Assembly: GCF_015244565.1 (NCBI RefSeq)
Contig: NZ_JABCQG010000007.1
Coordinates: 1-64,000, forward strand
DNA: 64,000 bases
Reading direction: 5' to 3'
Origin: Gluconobacter vitians
Lineage (GTDB): Bacteria; Pseudomonadota; Alphaproteobacteria; Acetobacterales; Acetobacteraceae
Shown: positions 61,728-64,000 of the stretch, piece by piece
How the letters are laid out: every line of letters starts with the position of its first letter
How positions within the stretch are numbered: position 1 is the first letter of the stretch
Translations under genes and position numbers: made by a program
The notes under the pieces: generated by a model
Told to the model about the DNA's origin: nothing
The model's input: the letters and a program-made list of their open reading frames with translations, nothing else
The model's database searches: none

Positions 61728-63152
61728 TCAGGCGGCGTGACGGTCCTTGAGGAACTGGAAGAACTCCACACCCTCACGCAGACGGCGCTTCATCATCTGC
61801 GGGCTGCGAACCATCTCGTTGACGATCGAGGCGATCTTGGAGCCGCGGAAGTAGAACTTGCGATAGAATTCCTCGACGCTCTCGAAGATTTCCGTGTGCG
61901 ACAGGTGCGGATAGTGCAGCGGTGCGATCTGGACGCCGCTCTCATCGATCAGCTCGGCTTCCGCCTCATTCAGCCAGCCGTTTTCCGTCGCCTGCTTGTG
62001 CAGGAACGTGCCCGGATACGGCGCGGCCAGGGAGACCTGCAGGGTGTGCGGGTTGATTTCCTTGGCGAACTCGATCGTCTCCTGGATGGTCTCCTTCGTC
62101 TCGCCCGGCAGGCCGACGATGAAGGTTCCGTGGATCTTGATGCCCAGCTTGTGGCAGTTGCGCGTGAATTCCTTGGCGGTCTCGACGCGCATGCCCTTCT
62201 TGATGTTGTGCAGGATCTGCTGGTTACCGCTCTCGTAACCGACCAGCAGCAGGCGCAGACCGTTTTCCTTGAGAACTTTCAGGGTCTCGTAAGGGACGTT
62301 CGCCTTGGCATTGCAGGACCAGGTGACACCGAGCTTGCCCATTTCGCGGGCGATGGCTTCAGCGCGCGGCAGGTCGTCCGTGAAGGTGTCATCATCGAAC
62401 ATGAATTCCTGCACTTCGGGGAAGTACTGCTTGGCCAGACGCACTTCGGCAGCCACATGCTCGGGGCTGCGGGTGCGATAGCGATGGCCACCGACCGTCT
62501 GCGGCCACAGGCAGAACGTGCAGCGCGACTTGCAACCACGGCCCGTATAAATCGAGATGTACGGGTGCTTCAGGTAACCGATGAAGTAGTCGTTGATATT
62601 CAGGTCGCGCTTGTAGACCTCGGTCACGAACGGCAGGCTGTCCATGTCCTCGATCATCGCGCGATCCTTGTTCGCGATGATCTCACCCTTCTCGTTGCGC
62701 CAGGTGATGCCATCCACTTCGGCGAGCGGCTTGCCCTCGGCAATTTCCTTGATGGTGAAGTCGAACTCGTTGCGGGCCACGAAGTCGATCGGACCGCCCT
62801 TCTCCATGCTCTCCATCGGCTGGACGGCGACCTTCGCACCCACCATGCCGATCATCAGCTTGGGGTTCGCATCCTTGAGCATCTGGGCGACGCGGACGTC
62901 AGAAGCGAAAGACGGCGTGGAGGTGTGCATGACCACGAGGTCACGGTTCTTCACGTCTTCAAGAATGGGGTCCATGCCCATCTTCGCCGGCGGAGCATCG
63001 ATCAGGCGCGATCCGGGAACCAGTGCGGCCGGCTGGGCCAGCCAGGTCGGGTACCAGAAAGACTTGATCTCACGCTTCGCCTGGTAGCGGGAGCCAGCGC
63101 CACCATCAAAGCCGTCAAAGGAAGGAGGCTGGAGAAAAAGGGTTCTCATCAT
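61728..63152 (-). CDS. hpnJ: Hopanoid biosynthesis radical SAM protein HpnJ
   Basis: A 474-aa B12-binding-like N-terminal domain plus radical SAM barrel. The [4Fe-4S] motif is C-K-S-R-C-T-F-C in TGRGCKSRCTFCLWPQ, with FMFDDDTFTDD and GTFIVGLPGETKETI following. HpnJ converts the glucosamine head group of bacteriohopanetetrol to the cyclitol ether by ring contraction. ATG 63152 has AGGAG upstream and overlaps the hpnI stop by 4 nt, so the pair is coupled. The frame upstream to 63251 is ignored. Confidence 0.95.
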   Translation of the reverse strand: MMRTLFLQPPSFDGFDGGAGSRYQAKREIKSFWYPTWLAQPAALVPGSRLIDAPPAKMGMDPILEDVKNRDLVVMHTSTPSFASDVRVAQMLKDANPKLMIGMVGAKVAVQPMESMEKGGPIDFVARNEFDFTIKEIAEGKPLAEVDGITWRNEKGEIIANKDRAMIEDMDSLPFVTEVYKRDLNINDYFIGYLKHPYISIYTGRGCKSRCTFCLWPQTVGGHRYRTRSPEHVAAEVRLAKQYFPEVQEFMFDDDTFTDDLPRAEAIAREMGKLGVTWSCNAKANVPYETLKVLKENGLRLLLVGYESGNQQILHNIKKGMRVETAKEFTRNCHKLGIKIHGTFIVGLPGETKETIQETIEFAKEINPHTLQVSLAAPYPGTFLHKQATENGWLNEAEAELIDESGVQIAPLHYPHLSHTEIFESVEEFYRKFYFRGSKIASIVNEMVRSPQMMKRRLREGVEFFQFLKDRHAA

Positions 63153-64000
63153 GATCGGACACTCCTGTGGGTGGCGCCGGCCTGGAACGAGGTGGCGCAG
63201 GACGCGGAATTTCGTTTTCTTCGGGCGATATGGACCGTTCTGCCCCGCCATGCAACGCGTGATCCGCGCGCACTGCCCACCATAATGGCAGCAGACAGCC
63301 AGTCACGGGCGATCAGAAGCGGGATTGCGGCCGGCAGCGGGCACTCCGTTGCACGATCCATGATGCGGCTTCCAAGGGCACGGACCAGCCATGTCAGGAG
63401 CAGCATGAACCAGGTCCACCAGGCATTCGGACGGAACAGCACCGCCGTAACCGCCCAGAACAGGGGAAGCTGGATCGCGGACAGGCCGTAGCCAACGGGC
63501 GCAACATTCTTGACCGTCCGCCCCCAGCGCAATTCATGGGCCAGAAGATCGCTGAGTGAATGTTCGCCCACGGTCGTATGGGTCAGCGTCGGCGCGATGG
63601 AAATATTCTCCCCGCGCGCCCGGATCAGTTGACCCAGTTCAGCATCATCAGCCACATGGTCAACCAGCGCCTCAAGGCCACCGATGTCTTCAAGGGTCTG
63701 ACGACGCAGGGCCATCGTGGCTCCCAGACAGTCCTGCCGCCCCAGGAAACGGGACATCATGACGCCAGGGAGGAAATTGTGGTTGATCTGGCAGGCGCCG
63801 ATCTGCTGCACGAGCGTGCCGGCAGCCGGCCGGCCTGCATACAGGGTCGTGACCAGACCTGTCCCCGCCTCTTCCAGACTCGTCACGACATGGCGCAGAT
63901 AGTTCGGACTGGCATGAATATCCGAGTCGGAGATCACAATAATGTCATGACGGGCTTCCCCGTACATGTTCATTAGATTTCCAACCTTCCGGTTCGGACC
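63149..64000 (-). CDS. hpnI: Hopanoid glycosyltransferase HpnI (5' end outside window)
   Basis: The C-terminal 283 residues of a GT2 glycosyltransferase that continues past the right edge (its start is not in the window; the frame is open with GPNRKVGNLMNM at the edge). Visible features: the DSDIHASPNYL motif (DXD), CLGATMALRRQ, HVADDAELGQLIRARG and the ELRWGRTVK end motif (Q/R-x-x-R-W), then two to three membrane segments. HpnI adds N-acetylglucosamine to bacteriohopanetetrol. It has a long basic C-terminal tail. Coupled with hpnJ by a 4-nt overlap. Confidence 0.92.
   Translation of the reverse strand, partial: GPNRKVGNLMNMYGEARHDIIVISDSDIHASPNYLRHVVTSLEEAGTGLVTTLYAGRPAAGTLVQQIGACQINHNFLPGVMMSRFLGRQDCLGATMALRRQTLEDIGGLEALVDHVADDAELGQLIRARGENISIAPTLTHTTVGEHSLSDLLAHELRWGRTVKNVAPVGYGLSAIQLPLFWAVTAVLFRPNAWWTWFMLLLTWLVRALGSRIMDRATECPLPAAIPLLIARDWLSAAIMVGSARGSRVAWRGRTVHIARRKRNSASCATSFQAGATHRSVRS

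Noticed and set aside
1-64000. CRISPR arrays, rRNA or tRNA genes, prophage or integrative element ends
   Set aside because: No regular direct-repeat arrays, no rRNA or tRNA signature and no integrase were found; apart from the edge transposase the window looks like stable chromosome.

Overview
The window looks like chromosomal DNA of an acetic acid bacterium (Acetobacteraceae), most probably Gluconobacter or a close relative. The evidence is a high-GC genome with a strong preference for GC-ending codons, a periplasm-facing three-subunit molybdenum/Fe-S/triheme-cytochrome aldehyde dehydrogenase, a qcrABC cytochrome bc1 operon with a divergent cytochrome c gene, hopanoid tailoring genes (hpnIJK), and an alphaproteobacterial housekeeping order (aroA-cmk-rpsA; ffs-dnaX-ybaB-recR; clpS-clpA). 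This assignment comes from reading proteins and gene order, not from a database search.

Layout. 1-85: edge of a transposase gene. 0.2-7.6 kb: a PAS-GGDEF-EAL cyclic-di-GMP protein, two divergent TonB-dependent receptors and a TetR regulator. 7.7-10.9 kb: a periplasmic cytochrome c divergent from qcrABC. 10.9-12.7 kb: an orphan STN-domain protein, a PuuR-like regulator and a small membrane protein. 12.7-17.3 kb: a sulfide/persulfide handling block. It holds a TauE-type exporter, a DUF442-SQR fusion and a persulfide-dioxygenase-like metallo-beta-lactamase protein, divergent from a 1-Cys peroxiredoxin and a BigR-like ArsR regulator. 17.4-19.6 kb: a Cys-rich secreted peptide, a LacI regulator and a HAD phosphatase. 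19.7-24.7 kb: a FecBCD-type importer followed by a GH20 hexosaminidase. 25.1-29.3 kb: membrane-bound aldehyde dehydrogenase. 29.5-34.6 kb: a GYF_2 membrane protein, a GT4 glycosyltransferase, a membrane protein and an M16 protease. 34.7-42.2 kb: three very unusual large glycosyltransferase genes. 42.4-51.2 kb: rpsA, cmk, aroA, TIGR02300 protein, a lipoprotein, an SDR, recR, ybaB, dnaX and SRP RNA. 51.3-55 kb: ggt, map and a D,D-carboxypeptidase. 55.2-59.5 kb: clpS, clpA, a DUF3465 protein and a bactofilin. 59.8-64 kb: a PfkB-type kinase, then hpnK, hpnJ and a 5'-truncated hpnI.

How the parts fit. The aldehyde dehydrogenase passes electrons through its own cytochrome c subunit into the quinone pool, while the bc1 complex and cytochrome c form a second branch. 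SQR, persulfide dioxygenase and TauE would oxidise sulfide and export the resulting sulfite, with the ArsR protein as local regulator. HpnI, HpnJ and HpnK build the cyclitol-ether head group of bacteriohopanetetrol. The glycosyltransferase block (34.7-42.2 kb) is the least understood part. It combines CgeB-like, GT2 and GT4 catalytic domains with six N-terminal approximately 43-residue repeats in one protein and a tandem C-terminal approximately 125-residue domain in another. The block as seen contains no polymerase, flippase or export gene.
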